A DNA stretch of 64,000 nt from Cymbidium sinense (taxonomy: Eukaryota > Streptophyta > Magnoliopsida > Asparagales > Orchidaceae). The stretch's first letter is position 1; the number at the start of each line of letters is the position of its first letter. A model generated the notes under the pieces. That model ran no database searches. It was given only the letters and a program-made list of their open reading frames with translations, and was not told the origin of the DNA. Positions 1-13,795 of the stretch are shown in pieces. The stretch is from positions 43,843,648-43,907,647 of the forward strand of contig CM038221.1 of NCBI GenBank assembly GCA_021442155.1, read 5' to 3'. Position numbers and translations under genes: made by a program.

Positions 1-3000
1 TTAATTTTGATTCTAATAATTTATTAAACCCTAAATCTAAGTGATTTTTAGATTTTTGTAACTTCTTAAGATTATATTATTTTCTTAAGGATCTTTGATG
101 TTAATTAAATTGATTTAAATGATTATGATTATTTTTATAATTTACTAACATTTTAAATTAATTATTTTATGAATTAGGCATTTGAACTTTGAAATTTAAT
201 ATCTATTAATCCATTCAGCATTTTGATTTAAAATTTTATGGTATGTGTATTTTAACCTCATACCCTAATAGTTTTAGATCAATTTGATTAATATTTTTGG
301 TTTAATTAAGGTTTGAGTATTTTAATTAAACTCAAATTAACTCAACAAAACCCAATATAATTTGGGATTTTAGTTTAATGGATTCTACTCTAAGATGAAT
401 CCATGGAGCCCTCATTTGCATTTTTTAGTTAAGTATTTATTTTTTTTATGATTCTTTGAAGTTTTGGGCATTTTTCAGATTTTTAAATGCAGAAAATCCG
501 ATTTTTCTATTTAAACCAACACCACACACTAATGAGGCCTTTTCGCATGCAGCGGTTGGTCCATGCATGATCCATAGATCCCTTGTTAAAATGGCAGTGG
601 GACGTGGGTTCGAGCAGGACCGCCCGATCAAAGATCGGATGGTCAAGAATTGATCTGCGGATCCTTAAGAGATTAAATTGAATAGTGCGACTAGATGAGC
701 CACCCATTCTAAATAGAAAAAATGAACGACTCAGATTTTGTCCCTACTCTCTTCGGCGAGAATCGAGAGTGGTTGGCTCTTTGAGCATGATCGCCGATGA
801 TCTAGGTGGCGGATGCGCTCGATTTCGGTTGCAAATCGATCAAGAGTCGATTTGCAACCAATCCAAGCAGTTGGATCTCGATGGTGAGCAAATTTACTTC
901 ATAAAGGACCAAACCGGAAGCCAGATACCTCTCAAGCACCTAGCTCATCAAAAATGAAGCTTTGGGATGAATTTTGTGTCTCGCCTCCCCGCAAATCGTG
1001 GAGACCAAGCTCCGCCCATCCTCTACCGGCTTTGGTCATTTTCTAGCTTGCCGGCGGCAGAGGCTTTAGGGTTAAAGGGTCGGTCAAGTTCTCCATTGCC
1101 ATAGAACATGTAGAATAGCCAATCGAGGAGAAGGATCACTCCTCCCCATTTTTTTTTGTGGTGAGGTTAGCCGCCAACCAAGAATTAACTTGCCGACAAA
1201 ATGGATCTTGAAAGGATCTCGAGCTCCTCCTACAAGAATGTGTCTAGATGATTACAATCCAAATCCAAGCTCTTCTTCCTCTTCTTTCCCTCTTGGCCGA
1301 GAGATGTGCCATGGAGAAGTCTTAGGATGGCTAGAATTCGGCCTGGAATTCCTTGGAATGGTTAGAGCCCCACTAGGATAGCCCCCTCCACTTTCTTTCC
1401 TCTTGACCGAGACCCCTCCTTCTCCTATGGATTTTTTCTTCTCTTCTTCTTCTTCCTCTTTTTTTTTTTTTGGCCAAAGTTTAATATGGCTGCTATAGAT
1501 GATTGGGAAGTTTGTTTTCTTCTTCCATATGTGGTCAACCAACTCAAGCCATCTCCTAAAAGTCTAAGAAGGAGGAATGGTGGTTTATGGTGGCCATGTG
1601 CAAAATAAATGGTTTTGGATTATTCTATCTTTATGTTTGATTTGTTGACTTTCATGATCATCTCATCTCTCTCTCCTTCTAACTTAGGCTGATTTCTAAA
1701 TTTGGTTAAGACCTATTTGCTTTCTTTAACTTGAGATGATTTGATTGTTAGTTGGTTCGCTGGATATGAGACCATTGCAATTGGACATGTATAGTTTTTT
1801 TAGATAATAATTCAAATGAGTTTGGATTAAATGATTCAAGTTGACTTTTGGGATTAAGCTTTAATCATGTCTATTTTATCATTTGATGGATTAAGAGTCA
1901 ATTAATAAGTCATATGTGAATTTAGTTTTGTTTACGATTTATTTAATCTAAATGAGTCAAATTGACTCAAGTAGCATGATTGGTTATCTTGGAGTTAAGC
2001 TTGATTTTGTTTGGTTGTTCATTTATGATTTTTTTATTAATTAATTTCATTTGAATTATATTTTGGTTTGAACCTAAGTCATCTTTTGATCAAAATGAGT
2101 TAATTTTGGTTTAATTGTGTCAAATAGAAAATTTGGCTCGATCAAAGTATGTTTAGACTCTAATCATATTTGATTAAGCTATCAAGATGATTTAGATCAA
2201 TTGATTCCATTTGATTTGATTTTAATTCTAATTTTGACTCATTTTGACCCAAATTGGGTTTAATGAATCAAATTGAATTCACTTGAGTTAAATGATCAAA
2301 TTGACCAAATTAAACCTAAATGAGTATTGAATTATGTTTATTTATGATTTTAAAATAATTTTGGATATTTGATTTAAATTAATTTCAATTTAATTTGGAT
2401 TTTAGCCCAATCAGTTTCATTTGAGTCTATTTGGATCAAGTGACCTAATTAACCTATTTGAGAGCTTATTGGATTCAGATTTATTTATATTTATATTTAT
2501 ATTTAAGCATATTTATTTGATGGTTCTAAACCTTTGGAATAATCCAAATGGGGCCCACATGAATCAATTCTAGGTCAAATTTCCTATTTTCCACTTTGAA
2601 CCTCATTTGGATTTATTTTTGAGTTCATTTATATTTATGCATTGATTATATAATTTTTTGTTCAATTTAATTTGGTTTAATTTTGATTTAATTTGATTTT
2701 ATTTGACTTTGTGATTTTGAGCTTAAATAGGTTAATTGAGTTAATCAACCTAATTACTTCAACTCAGGCTCAATTGAATTTAAATTTCAATTCAAATATG
2801 TTTGATTTATATTTTTGTTGAGTTTGGTTAGATTTGGTTTTAATCTAGGTTCATCTAATCCGATTTGGCTAGGACAGGTCCTAGATCAGGTCCTAGAAGG
2901 ATCTATGAATGACGACCTTTTACTCTAGCATATTGAGTTTGATTCGATTTCAAATTTGATTTTAATTTCAAGTTTTAAAGTTTGATATGGTTTGTTTTAC

Positions 3001-4640
3001 CTAGCTACTAAGCATAGTGTCCTAAGTGCCTAATTAGGGAACTCCTAATCTAATATTAGGGGACCTAATTACTAGGATCATGAATGATGTTAACCTCATC
3101 CAAAAATGAGGTCAACAATTATTTGAGAAAATGTATCTTGTAGGGAATTCTCTAGTGAGATCATTGAATGAGAACAATAGTGATTTTTGCAAGTTCATTT
3201 TAAGTGTTTGAGTAGCTTTATCCAAGTTGGTAAATAGGCAGCCACAATTGTGGAGTTAAACATGAGAATATCCTTTCTTATGGTGAATTCAACTTTAAGA
3301 CAAGTTGATTTAGGCAACTTTAATTGAATGCTTTGTTTACTTAAGCACTTCACATGCTAATTTAAGTGCTTGTTAGCTCAATGAATGTATTTCATGATGG
3401 TGAAATAACTTAATTAACTTGGCTAAGGTTCACTAAATATACATTAGTTCTCTAATTCATGTATATTTTACATTAAAGCCTAGAAGAACTTGAAATGAAT
3501 CTTTAAGTCCAATTCATTCTAATTACTATGAATTATTGAGTCCATCATGCCTTATCTGATTTGATAGAATATAATTAGATTAATTGTATACATTGTATAA
3601 AATATTTAACACCCATTTTGGAGATCTTTCATTATTTATTACTAGTTTATTTGTGCCTTTAATCTTTAGTGGAAAATTACAAAACACACTAAGAAACAAA
3701 TCTTTGAAATATTGTTAAAGAATTGTTAATCATTAAATAAGATGTTATCTTAAAGAAGATTAGAAGCTAGAGATAGTCAAAATAAAGAAAATATTTAATA
3801 ATATTAGCGACACTAAGAATCTTCTTTGAACAAATCTCTCAAAATGAAATATTAGTTGTAATTCTTCTTGCTCGAGTCTTTTGGATGAAATTGAAAATGA
3901 AACTTCTTAGTACTCACTTGCACAAGAAGGACACTAATATGTGGAGGTCCTATTTTATTAAAAGAATTCCATAAGTGAGCAAAGTCAAAAAAAAAAAAAA
4001 AAAGAGGCGCTCATGAAAAAGAACTTAAGTTCAAAGTATGAATGAAAATTCTGATGTGTCTAGCCTAACAATCTAGTCCCCACGTCTCATAAAAACTATG
4101 CTAATCCTAATGATTAGCTTTGAAATGTACATAAGGATTTTGATCCAATAAATAGATGATTCTAATTATCTAAGTTTTGAACTTAAAAGATGAAAATTTC
4201 TAAGAGAGTCATCAAAGCCCTACTTTTATGAGCACTTCAAAAAATTGGTATTAGCAATTTAAAGTAAAGTTTGATTATTTTCATAAGCTTTATTATTGTA
4301 GCTCTCTTCTATTTTCTGAAACACTGATTGACATCAGTTGATGCTAGCAATAATTTAGCGGGATTTCTATTTCATGATGGCAGAAGAGTTCTTTTCTTGG
4401 AGGATGAGTGATTCTTATTTTAAGGATTTTTTTATCACAAATTATTTTTATCATTTCAGAAGTATTTCTGATGGCAAGTATAAAATAAAGGATTGTTATT
4501 TATTTCTATTTTTTATTTATTTTTTTTATTTTTTTATAAATATTTTTTTTTGTCTTTCTCCTACGGTTTTCTTTGATTAGTTTTAAATATTGTTTTTTTT
4601 TTTTTTGAAATCATTGACTGGGAAAACGAAAAAATATTTG
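1..4640 (+). repeat. Long AT-rich repeat, copy A of segmental duplication
   Basis: Almost the whole stretch realigns in the same order and strand with about 42915-47949, so it is the left part of a direct duplication whose start lies outside the window. It has three zones: AT-rich text built from TTTGATTT-like words (1-400 and 1600-2900), a GC-richer patch with pyrimidine tracts (500-1560), and an AT-rich tail running into the subtilase promoter. Related, inverted sequence lies at 31440-36290. Architecture and length suggest part of a very long LTR or a LARD-type element; no gag or pol is visible. Short ORFs here have no recognisable domain. Confidence 0.75.
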
Positions 4641-4655
4641 TGATTGTACCTCCCA

Positions 4656-4663
4656 GCTATAAA
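4656..4663 (+). promoter_or_regulatory. TATA-like box of subtilase copy A
   Basis: CTATAAAG lies about 48 bases upstream of the ATG at 4705. The matching box of copy B at 55619 reads CTATAAAAG, one A longer. The sequence between box and ATG is nearly identical in the two copies. Confidence 0.5.
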
Positions 4664-6383
4664 GTTAGCCGAGACACCACAACTCAAACGCACACAACAC
4701 AAGAATGGGGAGAAGAAGAGCATTAATGCAAGCACCCTCAACCACGCTTTTGCCTTCTTCTCCTCTCTTTATCCCTCTCTCCACCCCTACCGCAGCTGAG
4801 AATCCCGTCCATAAAACCTATATTATTCGCGTCAGAAAAATCTCCTCTATCCTCGACCATGACCAATGGTACCGATCCTTCCTACGAACCCTCGACGAAA
4901 ATTTAAACAATCAACGAATGATATATTCTTTCAAAGCATCATCACCGGCTTCGCTGCACGGCTAACCGAAGAAGAAGTGGCTGTGATTTCCTCGGGGTTT
5001 CATCAGCGCCAATCCCGACCGTAGAATCCTCATCCAAACCACCCACACGCCGTCCTTCTTGGGTCTGATTCAGGACACCCCTGGCAACGCCAGCTGGAAA
5101 GGATTAGACGGCGGCGAAGGCATCGTGATCGGCGTTTTAGACACCGGTGTCTTCCCGGACCACCCTTCTTTCAGTGGCAAAGGCATGCCTCCTCCACCAA
5201 CTAAATGGAAGGGTAGGTGTGACTTCAACTCATCGCAGTGCAATAACAAGCTCATTGGGCGAGAACGTTCCTTAGGGGCGCGGCAACTGCGAAAGGACAA
5301 GTAGAGCTGAGAGATGTCGAGTTCCTCCATTTGATAAAATGGTCATGGGACACACGGCGAGCACTGCTGCTGGAGCAATGGTGGAGGACGCTCAGGTGCT
5401 CGGTAACGCCATAGTGGCGACAATGGCTCCGAGAGCACATCTTGCAAAGGTACGTTAGAAAATTAAGTTTTTTCTTTTTAAATGGTGAATATAGTGTTTT
5501 CAACTTTTCTGATTTAATGATTTACATGAAAATTTTAAGTAGCCAATAAATTTTATTTTAACAATTATTGTGCAAAATCTTTCACTGAAAAAATAATCTA
5601 ATAATTAAAATTATTTATTTTCAAATATGTTTTTGATTTTAAACATATTATTGACAAGTTTTCATTAATTTTAATCAAATATCTCAAAAAAAAAATTTAT
5701 TTATTTGAAACATCAAAACATTTTTATAACATTTTAAACAATAGAAAATTTAAATTTAAAATAATTTATCTATACAATTTTTGCGATCAAGAACATCTAT
5801 ATTCTTCTGCTAAACATTAAACAAAGAGACAACAAGTACAATATAAGTAAAATGTGAAGGATAAAATTTTAATTAGTCTAGTTGATTACAAAGTAAAGTT
5901 GTTAAAATTTTGAATTTCACTTTCGCCTAAATAATAAAAATTCATAGATTTAGCTGGTAAAACAAGAAAAAAAAAACAAAAATGACGATATCCGATATGG
6001 TGGATGAAGTATTTAAAGATTGAAAGCACATTGTCTTATTAAAGAGCTAATTTTTAACTAAAGTATTAGATATTTATAATATTTTTTTAATAAATATACT
6101 CATAAATATTTAATAACTTAATTATATTATTTAATATTTAGGTAATATTTTAATAATATTTTTTGAAGAATTTAACTTGATATAAATAACCCGAATAGAA
6201 CAGATTAAGACTTGTTCTAAATAATAACATATTTTTCTGTTACATTTCATATTATTAAATTTCCACTTTTATATTTTATATCATTCATTCATCTCTTTAA
6301 TTATTAAGATATAAAAATTAATTTGTTAAATATAAAATTTGGCCAAACATAAAATATTAATCTTGTTTAGATAAAAATCATTC

Positions 6384-6486
<103 letters not shown>

Positions 6487-6495
6487 AATTAGTAT

Positions 6496-7239
6496 TGATA
6501 TATCTCTAAAATTTATTAATCAAGCTTGAATACAATCAAATTAAATGACTTAGTGAGATAAGTCCAACAACACAAAATCGAAAGAAACGAAAGTAAATGT
6601 CAAAAATTTACATATTTTAAACTTGAGACATATGATAATCAAAGACTTCCAAATTTGACGTGCTTATTGTTGAATCGAACAACTCGATAAGACGAATCCA
6701 ACAAGTCTAAGATCACTCAAATCGAAGATCATTTGGATGATCAAATCATCGAAAAACTATTTATGATCAAATGAATCAATATACAGTCGAGTTTTGAGAT
6801 TTTGGCTATAATGACCAAAAAATATCTTTAATCCTATAAAGAATTCTTATCATGAAAAGGGGAGAAGCAGAGACGAACTTGGAGAAAGTATAGAGAATTA
6901 GAAGTTCTTCACATTACCACCATCGTATCGACCATTATCATTCCGCCAATCGCATCAACAATTACAACCCCTACTGTATTCTATTATTACCTGATTTTAG
7001 AATTCTCATTATCAGACTTTCTCACATACAACATTATAATCCCATTATTAGAAAAACTTAAACTTTATACTCCAAATTATATATATATTGGAGGATTTTT
7101 ATTGAGCTAGCCCCGTAATTTTTTCCTCTATTTCTAGAGTTTTTATAAAAAATTTGAATTTTTTTTCTTTTTCAATTATCATTTTCATATTTTAAGTGAA
7201 AATTTTATTCTACCGCTATAAATTTTCTAATATGCAATA
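6496..7239 (+). mobile_element. Solo LTR in the intron, copy A (Tat-like LTR family)
   Basis: A plus-oriented LTR of about 744 bases starting TGATATATC. It shares blocks in the same order with the reverse complement of the Tat LTRs at 17063 and 27125, including GAGCTAGCCCCGTAATTTTTTCC and the end motif TTTTCTAATATGCA. The pentamer AGTAT flanks it at 6491-6495 and 7240-7244, as expected for a target duplication. The same LTR with the same flanks is in copy B (57381-58128), so insertion and internal-region loss predate the duplication. Confidence 0.8.
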
Positions 7240-8151
7240 AGTATTAAACTATTTTTCTTTTTTATACAATAATTTATAAAGAAAAGAATTTAAAAATAAG
7301 TGCTAATGCATAAATATAAATTCTAATTTATAATTCTAAAAAGAAATAATTATAAAATTTTAAAATTATGAAAATATGTAAAAAAATAGCTATAAATTAC
7401 AAACTATAATTTTAGTTATTTAAAGCATATATATTCTTGCCGACACATATGAGAAATTATTTTGTGAGGGAATCCAAATAAGGCTTACCTTTTATATTTT
7501 TTTGAATTGCTTTAAATAAAAATAGCTTTTTGACGGGACCTGGTTGTCCTTTAAGTGAAGAGACCATTTAACAAAAAAAAAAGAAATTATTATATGTGGA
7601 TTTCAGATATAAATTTTAGATCGAATTTTAATAGTATAATATTATATAATATTTAATTAATATATAATTATTATATATTAATTATGATTTATTATTATAT
7701 ATTAATATAATATTAATTATACAATAATATATAATATTTATATATATATATATATCAATACATAATAATTCAGAGTTAAAATAAATTTCTCTTAAAATAA
7801 CAGCATTTATTAAAAAGAAATTTTATTAAATTTTTAGAACATTTAAATTTATATATTTTAAAATAATCGTTTAAAGACCTCTTTAAACGACGTCCAGATT
7901 TGATTCATACAATGTTGTTTGAAATTCTTAGTCTTTTGCAATAGAGTATAAATTTTGTTTGATTCACAATTTTTTAAAATCTTAATTTGAGTTTTTTTTA
8001 ATTTATATTTTGTATGAAGTTTTAAACTAATTTAAATTAAACTTATCATCTTAAGAAATCTCAAAGTGATTATTAAAAAGATATAAATATGGCTTAAATT
8101 AAAATTTAATCGCTTTGAAATCCTTCTAAATTACATCATTTACCCTAAATA

Positions 8152-8161
<10 letters not shown>

Positions 8162-8198
<37 letters not shown>
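8162..8198. repeat. (GA)n microsatellite
   Basis: About 37 bases of GA repeats next to a short TA run in the intron. Copy B has no GA run here; at that point it has TA repeats and a 0.8-kb insertion. Confidence 0.95.
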
Positions 8199-8201
<3 letters not shown>

Positions 8202-9299
8202 ACCGCTTCCAGAGGACGATGTTGTTTAATTAAATTTTAAATTTTTAAATAATTACTCATAGATATCTGGAGACAATATTCTAATTTAAATTTAAATTTA
8301 AACTTAATAAAAAATGTGAATTCCAAATTTTAAGTGAAAGAAGAAACTAAATTTCAAATTATTCTTAAAATTTTAATTTATAATTAATGTTTTTGTTTTA
8401 ATTTTAAAATATACATTTCATCACATATGATTCATCAATAACAATATCAAATTTAAAAAAAAATCTAAAATATATAAAATTAAATGAAATTAAAACTTTA
8501 TTAAAAGCTTTAAAATATTTTTCATTGATTGCTAATATTTAATCGCAACTATTCCAAAGGTTTGTCCGCAGCTTAGATGCTTTACGAGCGATATATTGGC
8601 CGGCATGGAAGCAGCAATTGAAGATGGAGTGGATGTTCTGTCCCTCTCCCTGGGCCCGGAATCCATTTCCTTCTTCCAAGATGAAGGATTGCTGCGTTCC
8701 GCGCAATCGAGAAAGGAATATTCGTGAGCTGCGCGGCCGGAAACAGCGGCCCGGTTGCCAGCACGCTTTCAAACGAAGCGCCATGGATCCTAACCGTTGC
8801 GGCAAGCAGCACTGACCGCTCCATCTTGGCAGAAGTTAAGCTCGGCAATGGCCTAAGTTTCTCCGGCGAGTCCTTTTCCAACCCACCAACTTCATCCCAC
8901 ACAGCTGCCGCTCGTCTACGCCGGCCAGGGAAATAACTCAGTAGCCGCGTTCTGTGGCAACGGCTCGCTTGACCGTCTTGACGTTAAGGGAAAGATGGTG
9001 GTATGCGATGGAGGCGGCAACATTAGCTCGGACACAAAGGCTAACTCTGTTAAAGCGGCGGGAGGAGCCGCAATGATCCTTGTGAACGGAGTACTCGAAG
9101 GGAACACCGTACGAGCGAAGCTGCTCCCCAGCCTCGGAAGTCAGTTTTACGCTGGGTCAAAGATCAAGGCCTACATAGCCTCTTCGCGGACACCAACAGC
9201 GTCGATCATTTTCCAAGGCACGGTTCTGGGGCATCTCCAGCCCCGCCATGGCTGCTTTCTCCTCACGGGGACCGAGCATCGCTAGCCCGGGTATTCTAA

Positions 9300-9500
<201 letters not shown>

Positions 9501-10111
9501 TAGACCGAAACAAGAGGCCGATAGTGGATCAGCGCGGTCTTCCGGCGGGTCATTTCACACTTGGGGCCGGCCATGTGAACCCAATCAAGGCTGTGAATCC
9601 GGGTCTAGTTTACGATACTGAAATCGAAACTTACACGCCTTACCTTTGTGGATTGAACTACACCAGCGCTCAGGTAGGCGCAGTGACAGCAGCAGATTGA
9701 CTGCTCTAAGATTAAGAACATTATTGAGGCTGAGCTGAATTATCCATCGGTATTGGTGTCGCTGGGGCGAGCCGAGGAGAAAGTGACGATTTGGAGGACG
9801 GTGAAGAATGTGGGAGAGGCGACGGTTGATTATGTGGTGAAGGTTGATGAGCCGAAAGGAGTGGTGGTGGTGGTGGAGCCGTATAGGCTGAGCTTTAATA
9901 AGATTGGGGAGGAGAAGAGCTTTGCCTTGACGTTTAGGGGTAGAGGAAATGTTGGGGAAATAGCGGAGGGAAGGATCACATGGGTTTCGAGTAAGTATGA
10001 GGTCAGTAGCCCAATAACGGTTACCTTTAAGGCGTAATGTACTTGTGGAGTGCGGTGTGGTTTCTTGTCAACTTTAGTACACATTTTATCTGCTCGTTGG
10101 TTTGCGAATCA

Positions 10112-10119
10112 TGAATAAA
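10112..10119 (+). terminator. Poly(A) signal candidate, subtilase copy A
   Basis: GAATAAATAAG lies about 75 bases downstream of the stop codon at 10037, a normal distance and sequence for a plant 3' end. It cannot be compared with copy B, because the downstream part of B is outside the window. Confidence 0.4.
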
Positions 10120-10124
10120 TAAGA

Positions 10125-10430
10125 TAAAAAAGAATGAATCTGTATTTTTTTTTCGTGAATAAGAAAGTTTTTATTTAATATTTAAAATTATTTCTTGAAA
10201 CCATCATTGCTTCATTGGACATAAAGCTTCCATTTTTTATTTTCACTGAAATAGTTAGTCATACATTAAAGCTGTCCAAATTCTATTCACTCGTATATAA
10301 TAATGATACAAATTTTACAAATCTCAACTAACATTTAATTAGATGAATGATGATTTTTTTATGTTTTTAAGAAAGATTCAACTAAGTGATGTAATAAGTA
10401 GTTAAATTATTTTATAAGATTTAAATGATA
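10125..10430. other. AT-rich spacer, nothing recognised
   Basis: Low-complexity AT-rich sequence after the subtilase 3' end. No ORF, repeat pair or motif was recognised. Confidence 0.5.
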
Positions 10431-12811
10431 TAATTGTTGTGTCAAAAACTTCATCAGAGAGTAGAACTTTACATATTACTAAGTTCAAAGACACAATAGA
10501 GTAAGAACGAAATGAAAGACACCATAATTTTAAGTAAAATTTTCAGAAAAGGGGAAAAAATCACAGGATCTAGCCGACTAAAATGTTCCACTATATATAT
10601 ATATATATTCTTTAAGTATAAAGTTCTAATCTTCCCGATCATGAGATTAAAAGGTTGTATTTGAGAAATCAATGCATAAGAGTTTCAAAATCGCTACAAT
10701 AGTTTGACGATATGAATTATTCTTATTACATCAACACAATTGTTGACAAATTGAATTCAAGTCAAGAGCAACACCATCTATATAATGGAAGAAATTTTAC
10801 TTTGTAGGAACACATATAAAGAATGAAAAAATATCATATTATGTTCCTTCAGTTATTGTTAGAAGCTGAGGGACAACTCTTATTCTTAAAAGGTCACCAA
10901 CATCAATATTATCGACATCTACTTGATTACTAGTTTGAGAAGCAAGTCAAGATTGAGGGGTAATTTCAACATTGAAAAAAAAGATAGCTTGACAAATTGT
11001 GATTATAAAGTTCAATCCTATCATACTCAAAAAAAAAAAGCAAAGATCAAGGAGCAATTTTGCCACATCTAATGGATGTTTGATTTGATCTATTTTACAC
11101 ATGTTAGCATCATCGAGTAACTCAAAAAAATAATCTAAATGAGGTCTAAAATTTTAACCTCTTCCACAGTTAACGCCATCGAGTAATACTTTGATAGAAA
11201 CCTCGAGAGTTAAAACTTTTGACATCTTCCAAAGGTTAAAATATCAGAGTGATAATACTTTGAAAAAACCTGGATAAATAAAAAATCATTCATGGATTTC
11301 TCCCATGGAAGGCATGTCACTAAGGATGTCTCGATGGTAAGCTAGTAGTGGACATAATTCTCAGTAGAAAGACTTTAAGAGATCAAGTGGTTGGCAAGAT
11401 ATTCACTCATTTAAATCTTAGAAGATACATGTATACCAAAAGTCTTAGGCTAAAGATAAAATAAAAAAATCTCAGACAAAACCTTTGAAATGCATATCAA
11501 AAATCTTAAAAGGCAAAAATCTTAGAAGGTGCAAGTATACAAAATTTTTTTAAAGATGAATGCATAGTTAGGTATAAGTACATCAATAATCTCATAAGAT
11601 AAAAAAATTTAGAAGACATGTATACATCATAATCTTTTTAAGACATAAGCCTTAAAAATATATAAAAGTATTACCATTACTAAGGGCAAAAACTTTATAA
11701 TAAAAAAATATACTTTTTTATGCTTAGGGGCAAAATCCTTAACATACTAAGAGAACCTTAAAGGGGATTTATGCACCACATATCCATAATAGTTTTAAAC
11801 TTCGACATAGAGAAATTTAGAATTACACTAGAGCTTGTATGAAGAAGGATAAGCGTCACCTAACCATGTCATTTTAGATCATCAAGGAAAAATGAAGCCT
11901 CAGAGTTGTGCCATTATATAGGTAAGTGCAGGAAAACATGATTTGGAGAAGAAGAGAGGAGCTTAGATTCACATTGGAGCCTGAATTCAAGATGCAAGTC
12001 ATTTAACTAGGTCAGTTTCAAACCTTGAGATTATATATCTATGAGGGGCATTGTTATCTAGGTGGAGAAAATCCTTAAAGAAAATTAGAAGAACCAGAAG
12101 CACACTAAAATTTTAATTTGGAATATCATGGTCGGTTTCAAACCTTAAGATCAGGGAGAACTAGAGCCTACGAGAGGGGTCACATTATACAAATTAGTAG
12201 ATGCCACCATGTATAGAAGAAAAGAAGATGTGAATTTTCTTTATCCCATTAGAGGAATCGATCGACTCAATGAGACAAATCCAACCACAAGAACATTCAA
12301 ATTAGAGGTTATTGGAATGGTCAAATCATGAAGAAGGGATCTATGATCGAGAGAATTGATATGAACTATCTGACAGTGTGTTTTCAGATTTTGACTATAA
12401 TTACTAAAATATCTCTCTCAGAATCTTATAAATAAGACCACATTCTTGTCATGAGTGGACAAAAAGCTAAAAGTGAAGTGAGCTGAGAGAGAGAGTTAGA
12501 AGCTTTCATCACCACAATCACCCATGACCATGCATACAATCGTTACAATCAACTATCATCATAGCTATTATAACTTTGACGAAACTCTCATCATCTTGAT
12601 TTCTCAAATACAGTCTTATAATCATGTTATTAGGAAAGTTAACATTTTATAACTCAAACATAGTAGAATATTTTAATTTTTTCAATTTTTTTCACTTATT
12701 TTTGGATTTTTTTTAAAGTAAAATCTTAGAGTTTCTTCTCTTTTCAACTATCTATGTGCTAAATTTTCATACAAAGCTAGAAGTGAAGTTTTACTCTATC
12801 GATATGTTTTC

Positions 12812-12815
<4 letters not shown>
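10430..12815. mobile_element. Fragmented LTR-retroelement, inverted relative of the next element
   Basis: 10430-10740 contains an LTR piece matching the R/U5 block of the Tat LTRs (AAAAAATCACAGGATCTAGCC, then TCCACTATATATA). 12240-12812 resembles a plus-oriented LTR ending AGTTTTACTCTATCGATATG then TTTTCTA. The interior (11040-11700) resembles the reverse complement of 14930-15520, including the short tandem motif with TCTTAGAAGG and ATGTACAT-like words. No gag or pol is visible. I read it as a decayed non-autonomous element of the same family as 12916-28116, in the opposite orientation. Confidence 0.5.

Positions 12816-12843
<28 letters not shown>
12811..12843. repeat. (TAA)n microsatellite
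   Basis: About eleven AAT/TAA units directly after the end of the plus-oriented LTR fragment. Confidence 0.95.
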
Positions 12844-12915
12844 TATTTATATTTTATTAATTTAATATATTATTCAATATATTTCTCTTGAATAGTTTGA
12901 ATATAATTATATTAT

Positions 12916-13779
12916 TATATGCTAAAACATTTATGAAAATTGAGTAAAATTTAATATCTTACTTGAAAATCTAACAAACATAGATAATTAGAGAGAGTAT
13001 GTGAAACATCAAAATTTTAATGTAGAAAATCCCAAGAAAAAGGAAAAATATCATGGTGTCTTGCTTAGTTCAAATAATCCATAACATACTTTGAGTTACA
13101 AAATTTTACTCTTCTTCTAAGATGAATGGGAGAGGACACTAAGTTGCAATTTTAGGAAACAATAGCTTTTAAATAATGTTAAATCAATTGATGATGACTT
13201 TGACAACCTCCAAAGCTAAGTGAAAATCGTTGTGTGATGATGATAATAGTAGGTGGTGGTTAATGATGCTTACTAGTGGTGATTAGCTTCAAGCTTTTTA
13301 GTTTATATTTTAGATCTTCTTTAGCTCTTCCCTTTTCATGGTAGAATGGAGTCATATTAATATAATTTTGAAATAAAAACTTAGCCAAAATCCTAAAATA
13401 ATCCATTGATGGTCCACATTGAATCCCTTAATCATAGATAGTTTCAAGAGGATTTAAGTGCCAAAACAACTTTCAATTGAGTGATCTTAAACTTATTAGA
13501 TTTCTCTCGTTGAACTGTTTGATTCGACTATAAGCATAATAAATTTGGAGATCATTTGATAATTCAATTAATATCAAAGTTTCTAATTACACTTCTAAAG
13601 CTTGATTTGAGCTCATTTGGATTTGAATCGACTCATTTTTAGTGTTGGTGAACTCATCTCTTTGAGATGTTTAATTTAACTATAAATATATTAAAATTAG
13701 AATTTGGATGATTTCTAATTTATTTTTAAAAAATTTAACATATCATACCTGATTTGATTAATTTTATTGTGACATGTCA
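12916..13779 (-). repeat. 3' LTR of the non-autonomous element
   Basis: Aligns with 16196-17062. The right end on the plus strand is ..GACATGTCA, directly followed by the complement of a polypurine tract, so this copy is the 3' LTR of a minus-strand element. Confidence 0.7.
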
Positions 13780-13795
13780 TTTGCCCCCTATTTTT
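13780..13795 (-). promoter_or_regulatory. Polypurine tract
   Basis: On the minus strand TAAAAATAGGGGGCAAA precedes the LTR start. The Tat element has TAAAAATAGGGCAA in the same position (18048-18061). This tract primes plus-strand DNA synthesis in LTR retroelements. Confidence 0.65.

Noticed and set aside
590..640. GGGTTCGAGCAGG, like a tRNA B box
   Set aside because: No A box, no acceptor stem pairing and no cloverleaf around it; it occurs within a repeat in both copies and differs between them.
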